From: Falsiroseomonas oleicola
Lineage (GTDB): Bacteria > Pseudomonadota > Alphaproteobacteria > Acetobacterales > Acetobacteraceae
Assembly: GCF_019029495.1 (NCBI RefSeq)
Contig: NZ_JAERQM010000001.1
Location: forward strand, 124,001-188,000
Direction: 5' to 3'
Length of the DNA stretch: 64,000 bases
The position numbers and the translations under genes were made by a program. Shown one piece after another: positions 18,110 through 26,086 of the stretch. The notes under the pieces are model-generated. The model worked only from the letters and a program-made list of their open reading frames with translations, did not search any database and was not told the DNA's origin. Positions within the stretch are counted from its first letter, which is position 1, and every line of letters starts with the position of its first letter.

Positions 18110-19150
18110 ATGACCAATCTGATCACCCGGCGCATCGCGCTGGCCGCCGCTGCCGGCGCGCTCGCGGCACCGCATGTCGCCCGGGCGCAGGGGCGCTACA
18201 AATCCGAATACAAGCTCTCGGTCGTCGGCAACCGCACCATCCCGCTGGCCGATGGCGCCTTCCGCTGGGCGGAGCTGGTCACCGAACGCTCGGGCGGGCG
18301 GATCAATGTGAAGGTCTATCCGGGCAGCCAGTTGGTCGGCGGCGACCAGACTCGCGAACTGGTGGCGATGCGCCAGGGGGTGATCGACTTCGCGGTCTTC
18401 TCCACCATCAACATCTCGCCCCAGATCCGCGAGATGAACCTGTTCTCCCTGCCCTTCCTGCTGCAGGACAGCCGCGGCTTCGACGCCATCATCAAGGGGC
18501 CGATCGGGGCGGAGCTGTTCCGCACCCTGGAATCGCGCGACGTGCAGCCGGTGGCCTGGGGCGAGAACGGCTTCCGCGAGATTTCCAACAGCCGTCGCGC
18601 CATCCGCACGCCGGAAGACCTGCGCGGCATGAAAATCCGCTTCGCGGCCGGCGCCATCTTCTCCGAGATCTTCACCGCCCTCGGCGCCAATCCGGTGCAG
18701 ATGTCCTTCGCCGACCTCCAGCCGGCGCTGTCCACCGGCGCGGTGGACGGGCAGGAGAATCCGGTGAACCTGTTCCTCGGCTTCCGCATGGACACGCTGG
18801 CGCAGCGCCACCTGACCATCTGGAACTACGTCGCCGATGCCGGGATCTTCCTGCTGACCAAGCAGGTGCTGAACAGCTTCTCCGCCGAGGACCAGGCGCT
18901 GGTCCGCGCCTGCGCGCAGGAAGCGGCGCAGGAGCAGATCACGGCCAGCCGCAAGGGGCTGGGCGCCGGCGGCGACCGCAGCTCGCTCGATGAACTGGCG
19001 CGGCGCAACGTGACGGTCACCATCCTGTCGGATGCGGAAAAGCAGGCCTTCGCCCGCGCCACCCGCCCGGTCTACGACAAATATGCCCAGACCGTGGGCG
19101 CCGACCTGGTGCGCCGCACCGAAGCCGCGGTGACTGCCGCGCGCGCCTGA
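18110..19150 (+). CDS. dctP: TRAP transporter substrate-binding protein
   Basis: 346 residues. A signal peptide with an RR pair (ITRRIALAAAAGALAAPHVARA) precedes the DctP core: TERSGGRINVKVYPGSQLVGGDQ, FSLPFLLQD, PVAWGENGFREISNS, RTPEDLRGMKIR and VDGQENPVNLF, where Arg and Asn bind the carboxylate. It delivers an organic acid to the DctQM permease encoded next. The ATG at 18110 has GGGAGGGG about 8 nt upstream. A GC-rich hairpin separates it from dctQ. Confidence 0.93.
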   Translation: MTNLITRRIALAAAAGALAAPHVARAQGRYKSEYKLSVVGNRTIPLADGAFRWAELVTERSGGRINVKVYPGSQLVGGDQTRELVAMRQGVIDFAVFSTINISPQIREMNLFSLPFLLQDSRGFDAIIKGPIGAELFRTLESRDVQPVAWGENGFREISNSRRAIRTPEDLRGMKIRFAAGAIFSEIFTALGANPVQMSFADLQPALSTGAVDGQENPVNLFLGFRMDTLAQRHLTIWNYVADAGIFLLTKQVLNSFSAEDQALVRACAQEAAQEQITASRKGLGAGGDRSSLDELARRNVTVTILSDAEKQAFARATRPVYDKYAQTVGADLVRRTEAAVTAARA

Positions 19151-19158
19151 ATTTTTGG

Positions 19159-19185
19159 GGCGCGCGGGGCGAGCCCCCGCGCGCC
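19159..19185 (+). promoter_or_regulatory. Intercistronic stem-loop between dctP and dctQ
   Basis: GGCGCGCGGGG (19159-19169) pairs perfectly with CCCCGCGCGCC (19175-19185) around CGAGC. It starts 8 bp after the dctP stop, inside the operon. Such structures often protect the upstream mRNA or cut readthrough, raising binding protein over permease. That role is inferred. Confidence 0.55.
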
Positions 19186-19203
19186 GCCTGCGGGACATCT
19201 CCC

Positions 19204-19740
19204 ATGACCGAGCACGCCGACATCCAGGCCCCCGGCCTGCAACTGGGGGAAGCCCCGCCGCGCATCCCGGTGACGATCGAGGGCGCGATCGGCGCCACCA
19301 TCATGGGGGTGCTGGCGCTCATCACCTTCGCCAATGTGGTGGTGCGCTACTTCACCAACGTCTCCTTCGCCTTCACCGAGGAATATTCGGTGGCGCTGAT
19401 GGTGGTGATGGCCTTCGTCGGCGCCGCCGCCGCCTTCGGCAATGACCGCCATATCCGCATGACCTTCTTCACCGAGCGCCTGCCGCTGCGCGCGGCCCGG
19501 CTGGTGGAGCAGCTCGTGCTGCTCGCCTGCCTGTTCATCTTCGGCTGCATTGCCTGGTACGGCGCCTGGTACACCTGGGACGAATACCGCTTCGAGGTGC
19601 TCTCCCCCGGCCTCGGCGTACCCTCCTGGTACTACACCGTCTGGATGCCGCTGCTGTCGGCCGTGATCTGCCTGCGCATCCTGGGCCGCATGGTCCGCGT
19701 GCTGCGCGCGGCGCGCGCCCTGCCATCCAGCCGGGCCTGA
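19204..19740 (+). CDS. dctQ: TRAP transporter small permease
   Basis: 178 residues with four predicted membrane helices (AIGATIMGVLALITFANVVVRYF; YSVALMVVMAFVGAAAAF; LVLLACLFIFGCIAWYGAWYTW; VWMPLLSAVICLRIL). The DctQ hallmarks EEYSVALMVVMAFVGAAAAFGNDRHIRMTFF and SWYYTVWMPL are present. It partners DctM in the membrane. It lies 53 bp after dctP across a hairpin and 5 bp before dctM. Confidence 0.92.
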   Translation: MTEHADIQAPGLQLGEAPPRIPVTIEGAIGATIMGVLALITFANVVVRYFTNVSFAFTEEYSVALMVVMAFVGAAAAFGNDRHIRMTFFTERLPLRAARLVEQLVLLACLFIFGCIAWYGAWYTWDEYRFEVLSPGLGVPSWYYTVWMPLLSAVICLRILGRMVRVLRAARALPSSRA

Positions 19741-19745
19741 CGGCC

Positions 19746-21041
19746 ATGGTGCTCGAAGGCTCCCTCATCCTGCTCGGCACCTTCTTCCTGCTGCTGTTCC
19801 TCGGCGTGCCGGTCGGCGTCTCGCTGGGCCTGGCCGGCTTCCTGGTGATCGCCATCGAGGGGCTGGGCATCATGGCCCTGCCCACCAACATCTGGACGGG
19901 CATCGCCAAATACCCGCTGCTGGCCCTGCCGATGTTCGTCCTGGCCGGCATGGTCTTCGAACGCGCGGGCGTCGCCGCGCGCCTCGTCATCTTCGCCCAG
20001 GCACTGGTCGGGCCACGACGGGGAGCCCTGGCCATCGTCGCCGTGCTGGTCTGCCTGGTCCTCGGCGGCATCAGCGGTTCGGGTGCGGCGGATTCGGCGG
20101 CCGTGGCCGCGGTGATGCTGCCGGCGATGCTGAAGGAAGGCTATCCGCGCGCCTATTCCGCCAGCCTGATCGCCGCCGCCGGGTCCACCGCCGTGCTGAT
20201 CCCGCCCTCCATCCCCTTCATCGTCTATGCCGTGCTGGTGCCGGGCGTGTCCGTGCCCGCGCTGTTCCTCGGCGGCGTCATCCCCGGGCTGCTGGCGGGC
20301 ATCGCCCTGCTGGTCCCGGCGATCCTGCTGGCCCGCATCCATGGCTTCGGCCTGCCCGACATCACCCAGGCCAGGCCACCCCTCTGGGCCTCCTTCAAGG
20401 ATGCGATCTGGGGGCTGCTGGCGCCGATCATCATCCTAGGCGGGCTGCGCTCCGGCGCCTTCACCCCGACCGAGGCCGCCGTCGTCGCGGTATTCTACGG
20501 CCTGTTCGTCGGGCTGTTCATCTACCGCGTGCTGCGCTGGGCCGATGTCTATGCGACGCTCCGCGACAGCGCCGAAATCAGCGCGGTGGTGCTGATGATC
20601 GTGGCGCTGGCCAGTATCTTCGCCCATGCCGGCAGCACCGTCGGCGCCTTCGACGCCCTGGCCCAGACCCTGGTCGGCATCACCGCCAACGAAACCGTCA
20701 TGCTGCTGATGATCACCGCGCTGGTGCTGGTCGCCGGCATGCTGATCGACGCGATCTCGATCTTCCTGGTCTTCCTGCCCATCCTGCTGCCCATCGCCCG
20801 CAGTTTCGGCTGGGACCTGACCTGGTTCGGCATCCTGCTGACCATGAACGTGGCCATCGGCGCCTTCACACCCCCCATGGCGGTGAACCTGATGGTGACC
20901 TGCAAAGTCGCCGGCACCTCCATGGAATCCACCATCCCCTGGGTGATCTGGTTCGTCCTGGCGATGCTGAGCGCCCTGCTCCTGGTCGCCTTCATCCCCG
21001 ACCTCGCCCTGTTCCTGCCCCGCCTGATGGGAGACCTGTAG
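19746..21041 (+). CDS. dctM: TRAP transporter large permease
   Basis: 431 residues, almost entirely hydrophobic. DctM motifs include LFLGVPVGVSLGLAGF, GISGSGAADSAAVAAVMLPAM, SLIAAAGSTAVLIPPSIPFIVYA, GAFTPTEAAVVAVFYGLFVG and the late FTPPMAVNLMVTCKVAG. It is the sodium-coupled channel subunit. The ligand is unknown; a carboxylate is typical. It ends at the complex inverted hairpin region that separates it from the convergent amidohydrolase. Confidence 0.93.
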   Translation: MVLEGSLILLGTFFLLLFLGVPVGVSLGLAGFLVIAIEGLGIMALPTNIWTGIAKYPLLALPMFVLAGMVFERAGVAARLVIFAQALVGPRRGALAIVAVLVCLVLGGISGSGAADSAAVAAVMLPAMLKEGYPRAYSASLIAAAGSTAVLIPPSIPFIVYAVLVPGVSVPALFLGGVIPGLLAGIALLVPAILLARIHGFGLPDITQARPPLWASFKDAIWGLLAPIIILGGLRSGAFTPTEAAVVAVFYGLFVGLFIYRVLRWADVYATLRDSAEISAVVLMIVALASIFAHAGSTVGAFDALAQTLVGITANETVMLLMITALVLVAGMLIDAISIFLVFLPILLPIARSFGWDLTWFGILLTMNVAIGAFTPPMAVNLMVTCKVAGTSMESTIPWVIWFVLAMLSALLLVAFIPDLALFLPRLMGDL

Positions 21042-21067
21042 GGCTGGCTGGCTTTCGCGGGTGGCTC

Positions 21068-21283
21068 GCAGGGAGGGCGCTGCCCTCCCCGCACCCCTCC
21101 CGCGAAGGGGCAGTGGCCCCTTCGAACCCAGGGATGAGGGGTAGGTGGAAGGAGGGGCGTGGAGGACGTTCAGGGCTAGGCGGTCGCGCCGTGCCCCTCC
21201 TTCCACCTACCCCTTAACGGGATTCCAAAGGGACCACTGTCCCTTTGGCAGGGGGTGCAGGGGGACGGCGTCCCCCTGCCGGG
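21068..21283. repeat. Two inverted copies of a hairpin-bearing repeat element (convergent 3' ends)
   Basis: The gap between dctM and the convergent amidohydrolase is built from two inverted copies of one element of about 90 bp. Left copy: hairpin GGGAGGGC-GCT-GCCCTCCC (21071-21089), hairpin CGAAGGGGC-AGTG-GCCCCTTCG (21103-21124), then a 21-nt arm (21138-21158, beginning GGGGTAGGTGG). Right copy, reversed: the same 21-nt arm (21193-21213), hairpin CCAAAGGGAC-CACT-GTCCCTTTGG (21225-21248) and hairpin GCAGGGGGAC-GGC-GTCCCCCTGC (21257-21279). Stem bases differ between copies in compensating pairs. Each copy faces the end of the gene it follows, suggesting a mobile or selected 3' element that may terminate or protect mRNA. 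Confidence 0.75.
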
Positions 21284-21307
21284 CAAACCCCCGAAAAGCA
21301 GCCCGTC

Positions 21308-22726
21308 CTACAGGCTCATATCCAGGGCCGGCTTGGCGTCGGCCGGGAGGGGGCTTTCGTAGGGCTTGCCGCCGGTGCGCTTGGCGTGGTCGGCCTTGGC
21401 TTCGGCGATGAGCGTCGGGTTTTGCAGGGCGTCGATGGCGGTGCCGGCCATGACCTTGGCGACGTGGATCATGCCCTTATGGGCCGCCGGCAGCTTGCCC
21501 TGGCCGGTGAGCTGCCAGGAGTGGAAGGGCGTGCCGATGGCGCAGGTGGCGCCGCGGGCCTGCACGGTCGGCACTTTCCAGGAGACGTCGCCGACGTCGG
21601 TGGAGCCGATCATCGGCACGCCCTTGGCGTTCTCCGGCACGACCTGCTCGCAGAGCACCTCGCCGGGGCGGGGTTCGACGCCGACGCGGCGCCAGGCGGA
21701 GAGGATGTCCTCCTCCGACAGGGTGGCCTGGAATTCGGCGGCCTTGGCGCGGTCGGCGTCGTCCCATTCGGGCGCGCCGATGCGGGCCAGGTTGGCGTGC
21801 ATCGCCTTCTCCAGCGCCGTGTTGCCGAGCAGGTTGGACACTGCCGAGACGACGCGGGTGGAGACGGTGCATTCCGTCATCAGAGCGGCGCCATCGGCGA
21901 TCTTGCGCACGCGGGTCACCAGGGCGTTCAGCTCGGTCACGTTGCGGGCGCGGATCAGGTAGCGGACCTTGGCGGTGGACTGCACGACGTTCGGCGCGAT
22001 GCCGCCGGCGTCCAGATAAGCGTAGTGGATGCGGGCGTCGGAGGGCATGTGCTCCCGCATGTAGTTCACGCCGACATTCATCAGTTCGACGGCGTCGAGC
22101 GCGGAGCGCCCGAGGTGCGGCGCGGCTGCAGCGTGGCTGGCGCGGCCAATGAAGGAGAAGTCGATGCGGGTATTGGCGAGGGAGATCGCGTCGTCGACGC
22201 CGGCGAAGCTGGCCGGATGCCAGGTGATGGCGATGTCCACATCGTCGAAGGCGCCGTCGCGCACCATGAAGCCCTTGGCGGCGCCACCTTCCTCGGCCGG
22301 GCAGCCGTAGTAGCGCACGCGGCCCGGCAGGCCGTTGGCCTTCAGCCAGTCCTTCACCGCGGCGGCGGCCATCAGGCTGGCGGAGCCGAGCAGGTTGTGG
22401 CCGCAGCCATGGCCGCGGGTTTCGCCCGGAACCGGGCGGGGCTCGGTCACGCCGGCTTCCTGGGACAAGCCCGGCAGGGCGTCGTATTCGCCGAGGATGG
22501 CGATCACGGGACCGCCCTCACCCGCCTCGCCCATCACCGCGGTGGGGATGCCGGCGACGTCGGTGGTGACCTTGAAACCTTCCGCTTCCAGCATCGCCTT
22601 GTGCTCGGCGGCGGAGCGGTGCTCGTCGTAGCAGAGTTCCGGCATCCCCCAGATCTTGTCGGCGAGTTCCACATAGGGCTCGCGGCGCTGGTCGACGAGT
22701 TGCCAGATCTGTTCCGAATTCTGCAT
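21308..22726 (-). CDS. abgB: M20-family amidohydrolase, AbgB-like
   Basis: 472 residues. Metal-site motifs of the M20D branch are visible: ILGEYDALPGLSQ, GHGCGHNLLGSAS, PAEEGGAAKGFM (Glu-Glu), an ITWHPASF segment and the closing GSTDVGDVSWKVPTVQ. AbgB-type enzymes cleave p-aminobenzoyl-glutamate or related N-acyl amino acids. No abgA partner adjoins, so the substrate is open. GGGAG lies 8 nt before the ATG. Confidence 0.75.
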   Translation of the reverse strand: MQNSEQIWQLVDQRREPYVELADKIWGMPELCYDEHRSAAEHKAMLEAEGFKVTTDVAGIPTAVMGEAGEGGPVIAILGEYDALPGLSQEAGVTEPRPVPGETRGHGCGHNLLGSASLMAAAAVKDWLKANGLPGRVRYYGCPAEEGGAAKGFMVRDGAFDDVDIAITWHPASFAGVDDAISLANTRIDFSFIGRASHAAAAPHLGRSALDAVELMNVGVNYMREHMPSDARIHYAYLDAGGIAPNVVQSTAKVRYLIRARNVTELNALVTRVRKIADGAALMTECTVSTRVVSAVSNLLGNTALEKAMHANLARIGAPEWDDADRAKAAEFQATLSEEDILSAWRRVGVEPRPGEVLCEQVVPENAKGVPMIGSTDVGDVSWKVPTVQARGATCAIGTPFHSWQLTGQGKLPAAHKGMIHVAKVMAGTAIDALQNPTLIAEAKADHAKRTGGKPYESPLPADAKPALDMSL

Positions 22727-22842
22727 AGCGGGGCTCCCTTGCCTATGACGGCTTTATGGCGCGGATCGACCAACCGGGCCAGCGCCGGGTCAACTTCTGG
22801 CCGCCTGGGGCGTTGGTTGGGAAGGCTTTGAAGGGCGACAAC

Positions 22843-23190
22843 ATGCAGATCCAGGTGAACACGCCGGACGGCGCCGGCGGCGAGGACCTCACCGCCCGCG
22901 TGGAACAGGCCGTGGTCGAGGCGGTGGCCAGGTTCAGCGAGCAGATCACGCGGATCGAGGTGCATCTCTCCGACGCAAATGCCGAGAAGGGCGGGGAGGA
23001 TAAGCGCTGCATGATCGAGGCGCGGCCGACCGGCAGGGCGCCGGTCGCCATCACCCATCAGGCCGCGACGGTGCCGATGGCGCTGCGCGGTGGGCTGAAC
23101 AAGTTGACCCGCAAGCTGGACAGCGTGCTCGCCGCCCGCACCGATCACAAGGGCGCGGCCTCGGTGCGGGACAACGATCCGGGACAATGA
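22843..23190 (+). CDS. HPF/RaiA-like ribosome-associated protein
   Basis: 115 residues. MQIQVNTPDGAGGEDLTARVEQAVVEAVARFSEQITRIEVHLSDAN resembles the beta-alpha-beta core of hibernation-promoting factors, followed by CMIEARPTGRAPVAITHQAATVPMALRGGLNKLTRKLDSVLA. The long C-terminal dimer domain of long-form HPF is absent. It may bind ribosomes under stress, but a divergent role is possible. AAGGGCG is 7 nt upstream of the ATG. Upstream in-frame codons lack a ribosome site. Confidence 0.7.
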   Translation: MQIQVNTPDGAGGEDLTARVEQAVVEAVARFSEQITRIEVHLSDANAEKGGEDKRCMIEARPTGRAPVAITHQAATVPMALRGGLNKLTRKLDSVLAARTDHKGAASVRDNDPGQ

Positions 23191-23231
23191 GGTGAGCCGC
23201 GCCGGTTGACCCCAGCCAGCCTGGGCGCGGG

Positions 23232-24716
23232 TCAACTCCAGGCTGGCGTCACCCCAGGCGGCGGGGAATAGGGCAGGTCACCACGGGCGAGCACCGCCTC
23301 CCGCCCTCCATTCGCCGCCAGGATCGCCGCCTGCCGGGCCTTGACCGCCGCATCGATATCAGCCGGGTCGCCGCCCAGACGCTGGCGCAGGCTGATCTCC
23401 ATGCGGGCGATCAGCAGCGCATTGGCGGGGTCGGTGGCCAGGTCCACCAGTTCTTCCGGATCGGCCGCCAGGTCGAAGAGCTGCGGCGGATAGCTGGCAT
23501 AGCGCACGTACTTATAGGGGCCGTCCCGCAGCATGAAGGCGGCCTCCCGCGACCCGCTGGCGTGATAGGCGGACAGCGCCACGCGATCCGGCGCCGCGCC
23601 GAGCGCGATCTGGAACAGCGATGTCGCATGCGGCGGCGGCGCCTCCGCGCAGCCCACCGCCTCCAGCGCCGTGGCGCCGATATCGGTCAGGCAGACCGGG
23701 ATGGCGGAGATGCGGCCGGCGGGCACGCCGTCCCCCGCCAGGATCATCGGCACGCCAACCGCCTCCTCATACATCACGCTTTTGCCCCAGAGGCCGCGCG
23801 CGCCGACGTTGTCGCCGTGGTCGGAGGTGTAGAGCACGCGGGTCGAGGCCCCGAGCCCGGCGCCTTCCAGCGCGCCCAGGATCTTCCCCACCTGCTCATC
23901 CATGAAGGAGACCAGCCCGTAATAGCCGGCCATCATCCGCTGCACCGTGGCCTGGTCCCGAACGCTGGCATCGTAGGGGATGGTGCTGGCGTAGTCCTGG
24001 AGGAAGGGGTGGGTCGGGCGCTGGTCCCGGGCATAGAGCTTGGGCATCCCCACCACTTCCGGCGGGTAGCGGTAGAAATGCTCGGGCGGCGCGGTCAGCG
24101 GGAAATGCGGCGTGACCAGCGACACGAACAGCACCCAGGGCTTGCCGGGCGCGGCTTTCGCCCTCTCCCGCAGCCAGATCTGCGCGGCGGCGGCGATGTC
24201 GCGGTCGTAGCGGGTGTAGTCGCTCTCGCCCGGCCCGGCAGCGGCGGACATCTTGGCGGCGCCCTTGCGGGCCGGTGCCGTCTCGTCGCGGATCAGCGCC
24301 AGCAGGTCGCCCTTGCCGTCCACCACATGCATGGCGAGCTTCTCCTCGGAGAAGCCATGGTCGTCGCCCGGCTGGCCGCGAAAATGCAGCTTGCCGATGG
24401 AGACCACCTCATGCCCCGCATCGCGCAGCGCGTGGTGCCAGGACCGGATGCCGCCGTCATAGGGGTCCGCATTGTCGGCATAACGGCCCATCTCGTGCAG
24501 CGCCTGGCCGGTGGCCAGCGCGGCGCGGGCCGGCACGCAGATGGGGGAAGGCGTATAGGCCGCGGCGAAGCGGGTGCCGGTGGCGGCCAGCCGGTCGAGG
24601 TTGGGCGTATGGACGAAGGGATGCCCGGCGCAGCCCAGCGCGCGGGGCGCATGTTCATCGGACAGGATGATGAGCAGGTTCTGCGGGGTAAATGGCGCGG
24701 CAGGCTCGTTAAGCAT
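23232..24716 (-). CDS. Sulfatase (formylglycine type)
   Basis: 494 residues of the alkaline-phosphatase superfamily. LIILSDEHAPRALGCAG is the metal-binding start. The sulfatase signature C-x-P-x-R-x4-T-G is exact at Cys60 (CVPARAALATG), so Cys60 should be converted to formylglycine. SIGKLHFRG, LVTPHFPLTAP and YTSDHGDNVGARGLWGK complete the site. No signal peptide is seen, fitting a cytosolic choline- or aryl-sulfatase-like enzyme. The ATG at 24716 has GGGAGAA 9 nt upstream. The frame is open far beyond this start, through the hairpin array, but that extension has no family match. Confidence 0.87.
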   Translation of the reverse strand: MLNEPAAPFTPQNLLIILSDEHAPRALGCAGHPFVHTPNLDRLAATGTRFAAAYTPSPICVPARAALATGQALHEMGRYADNADPYDGGIRSWHHALRDAGHEVVSIGKLHFRGQPGDDHGFSEEKLAMHVVDGKGDLLALIRDETAPARKGAAKMSAAAGPGESDYTRYDRDIAAAAQIWLRERAKAAPGKPWVLFVSLVTPHFPLTAPPEHFYRYPPEVVGMPKLYARDQRPTHPFLQDYASTIPYDASVRDQATVQRMMAGYYGLVSFMDEQVGKILGALEGAGLGASTRVLYTSDHGDNVGARGLWGKSVMYEEAVGVPMILAGDGVPAGRISAIPVCLTDIGATALEAVGCAEAPPPHATSLFQIALGAAPDRVALSAYHASGSREAAFMLRDGPYKYVRYASYPPQLFDLAADPEELVDLATDPANALLIARMEISLRQRLGGDPADIDAAVKARQAAILAANGGREAVLARGDLPYSPPPGVTPAWS

Positions 24717-24759
24717 CTGGCAATCTTCTCCCGTTGCGTTCATATTGCGCGCGATGCGG

Positions 24760-24778
24760 CAGGGGGAAAATCCCCCTG
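24760..24778. repeat. Hairpin heading the 25-bp repeat array
   Basis: CAGGGGGA (24760-24767) and TCCCCCTG (24771-24778) form a perfect 8-bp stem with an AAA loop. It closely resembles the outer hairpin of the 21-kb element (GCAGGGGGAC stem) and is followed by GGCCCCCGCGCCAA, similar to what follows that hairpin there. It probably marks the start of the array. Confidence 0.6.
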
Positions 24779-24784
24779 GCCCCC

Positions 24785-25118
24785 GCGCCAACACGGCGCC
24801 TCCCCCAAAGACCGCGCCAGGATGGCGCCCGGAACCATGCCAACAGGGCGTGCGAAGACCCCGCGCCAAGAAGGGCGCCGAAATGCCCGCGCCAGGACGG
24901 CGCCGAACCCGCGCCAAGAAGGCGCCGAGACGATTGCGCCAACACGGCGCCGAAACCTTCATGCCAGAACGGCGTTCCGGGCGGTGCGCCAAAAGGGCGC
25001 CCGCATCATGCGCCAGGACGGCGCCCGCATCGCCCCGGGGCCAGGACGGCCGACGGGACTTCATGCCAGGATGGCGCCCCAATCCCGCGCCAGACTGGCG
25101 CCCCGTCGCCAAAGGGCC
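24785..25118. repeat. Array of about 14 short hairpin units at about 25-bp spacing
   Basis: This 407-bp gap between the divergent sulfatase and paraslipin genes holds about 14 units of form GCGCCA-N4-GGCGCC. They start at 24785, 24814, 24837, 24863, 24889, 24911, 24936, 24961, 24986, 25010, 25038, 25063, 25087 and 25106. Stems are 5 bp (GCGCC/GGCGC) plus a conserved A; loops vary (ACAC, GGAT, ACAG, AGAAG, GGAC, AGAA, GAAC, AAAG, GACT). Units at 24837 and 24961 change the outer G-C pair to A-T together, a compensatory change. Spacers are 3-13 nt and several begin GAAA or GAAC. The period is not a multiple of three, so it is not a coding repeat. No cas genes are present. The function is unknown. 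Confidence 0.85.
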
Positions 25119-25123
25119 TTGAG

Positions 25124-26086
25124 ATGCCGGAGCTTTCGCTGACCTCCATCGTGCTGATCGCACTGCTGCTGCTGGCGGTGCTGACCGTGGCGCAGGGCAT
25201 CCGGACCGTGCCGCAGGGCCAGGTCTGGACGGTGGAGCGCTTCGGCGCCTTCACGCGCCTGCTCTCCCCGGGCCTCAATATCATCATCCCCTTCGTCGAC
25301 CGCGTCGGCCACAAGCTGAATGTGCAGGAGGTGGTGCTGGATATCCCGGAACAGTCGGTCATCACCAAGGACAATGCCACGGTCGCGGTGGATGGCATCG
25401 TCTATTACCGCGTCATGGACCCGGCCAAGGCGGCCTATGCAGTGCAGGACCTGACCCAGGCCCTGGTCGCCATGGCGATGACCAATATCCGCGCCGTGAT
25501 CGGCGAGATGGACCTGGACCAGACCCTGTCCTCCCGCGACCGCATCAACACTTCCCTTCTCACCATCCTGGATGGCGCGACCGACCCCTGGGGGGCCAAG
25601 GTCAGCCGGGTGGAAATCCGCAAGATCGAGCCGCCGGAAACGCTGATCCGCGCCATGAACCTGCAGATGACGGCGGAGCGGGAGCGCCGCGCCAGCGTCG
25701 CCAAGGCGGAAGGTGAGAAGCAGGCGCTGGTGCTTCAGGCGGAGGGCCGCCGCGACGCCGCGATGCGCGACGCCGAGGCGCGGGAAGCGCTGGCCCAGGC
25801 GGAAGCCAATGCGACGAAGATGGTGGCGGAAGCCGCCGCCGGCGCGGGCGCCGATGCGCTGCGCTACTTCATCGCCGAAAAATACGTGAAGGCCTTCGAG
25901 GCAATGGCCGCCAACCCCTCCTCCCGCCTCGTCGTCGTGCCGATGGAAAGCGCGGCGCTGGCGGGCGGCATCACCCAGGCCATGGAATTGCTGCGTGGTA
26001 CGGCGCCCCTTCCGCCACCCGCCGCACCGGGTGGCGGCAGCGTTCCGGGCGGCATGGCCGGGGGGCGTCCGTGGAACCGGGCCTGA
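25124..26086 (+). CDS. qmcA: SPFH/band-7 membrane protein, paraslipin (QmcA-like)
   Basis: 320 residues. One N-terminal membrane helix (SIVLIALLLLAVLTVAQGI, about 7-25) precedes the band-7 domain: TVPQGQVWTVERFGAFTRLLSPGLNIIIPFVDRVGHKLNVQE, VITKDNATVAVDGIVYYRV, GEMDLDQTLSSRDRIN and EIRKIEPPETLIRAM. A long charged coiled coil (AERERRASVAKAEGEKQALVLQAEG) and a Pro/Gly tail follow. These proteins form membrane scaffolds and pair with NfeD, encoded next. The ATG follows the hairpin array by 5 bp, so the array lies in its 5' leader or promoter. Confidence 0.93.
   Translation: MPELSLTSIVLIALLLLAVLTVAQGIRTVPQGQVWTVERFGAFTRLLSPGLNIIIPFVDRVGHKLNVQEVVLDIPEQSVITKDNATVAVDGIVYYRVMDPAKAAYAVQDLTQALVAMAMTNIRAVIGEMDLDQTLSSRDRINTSLLTILDGATDPWGAKVSRVEIRKIEPPETLIRAMNLQMTAERERRASVAKAEGEKQALVLQAEGRRDAAMRDAEAREALAQAEANATKMVAEAAAGAGADALRYFIAEKYVKAFEAMAANPSSRLVVVPMESAALAGGITQAMELLRGTAPLPPPAAPGGGSVPGGMAGGRPWNRA

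Noticed and set aside
24785-25118. CRISPR array
   Set aside because: Units are only about 16 bp, loops and spacers are 3-13 nt, and no cas gene is present.
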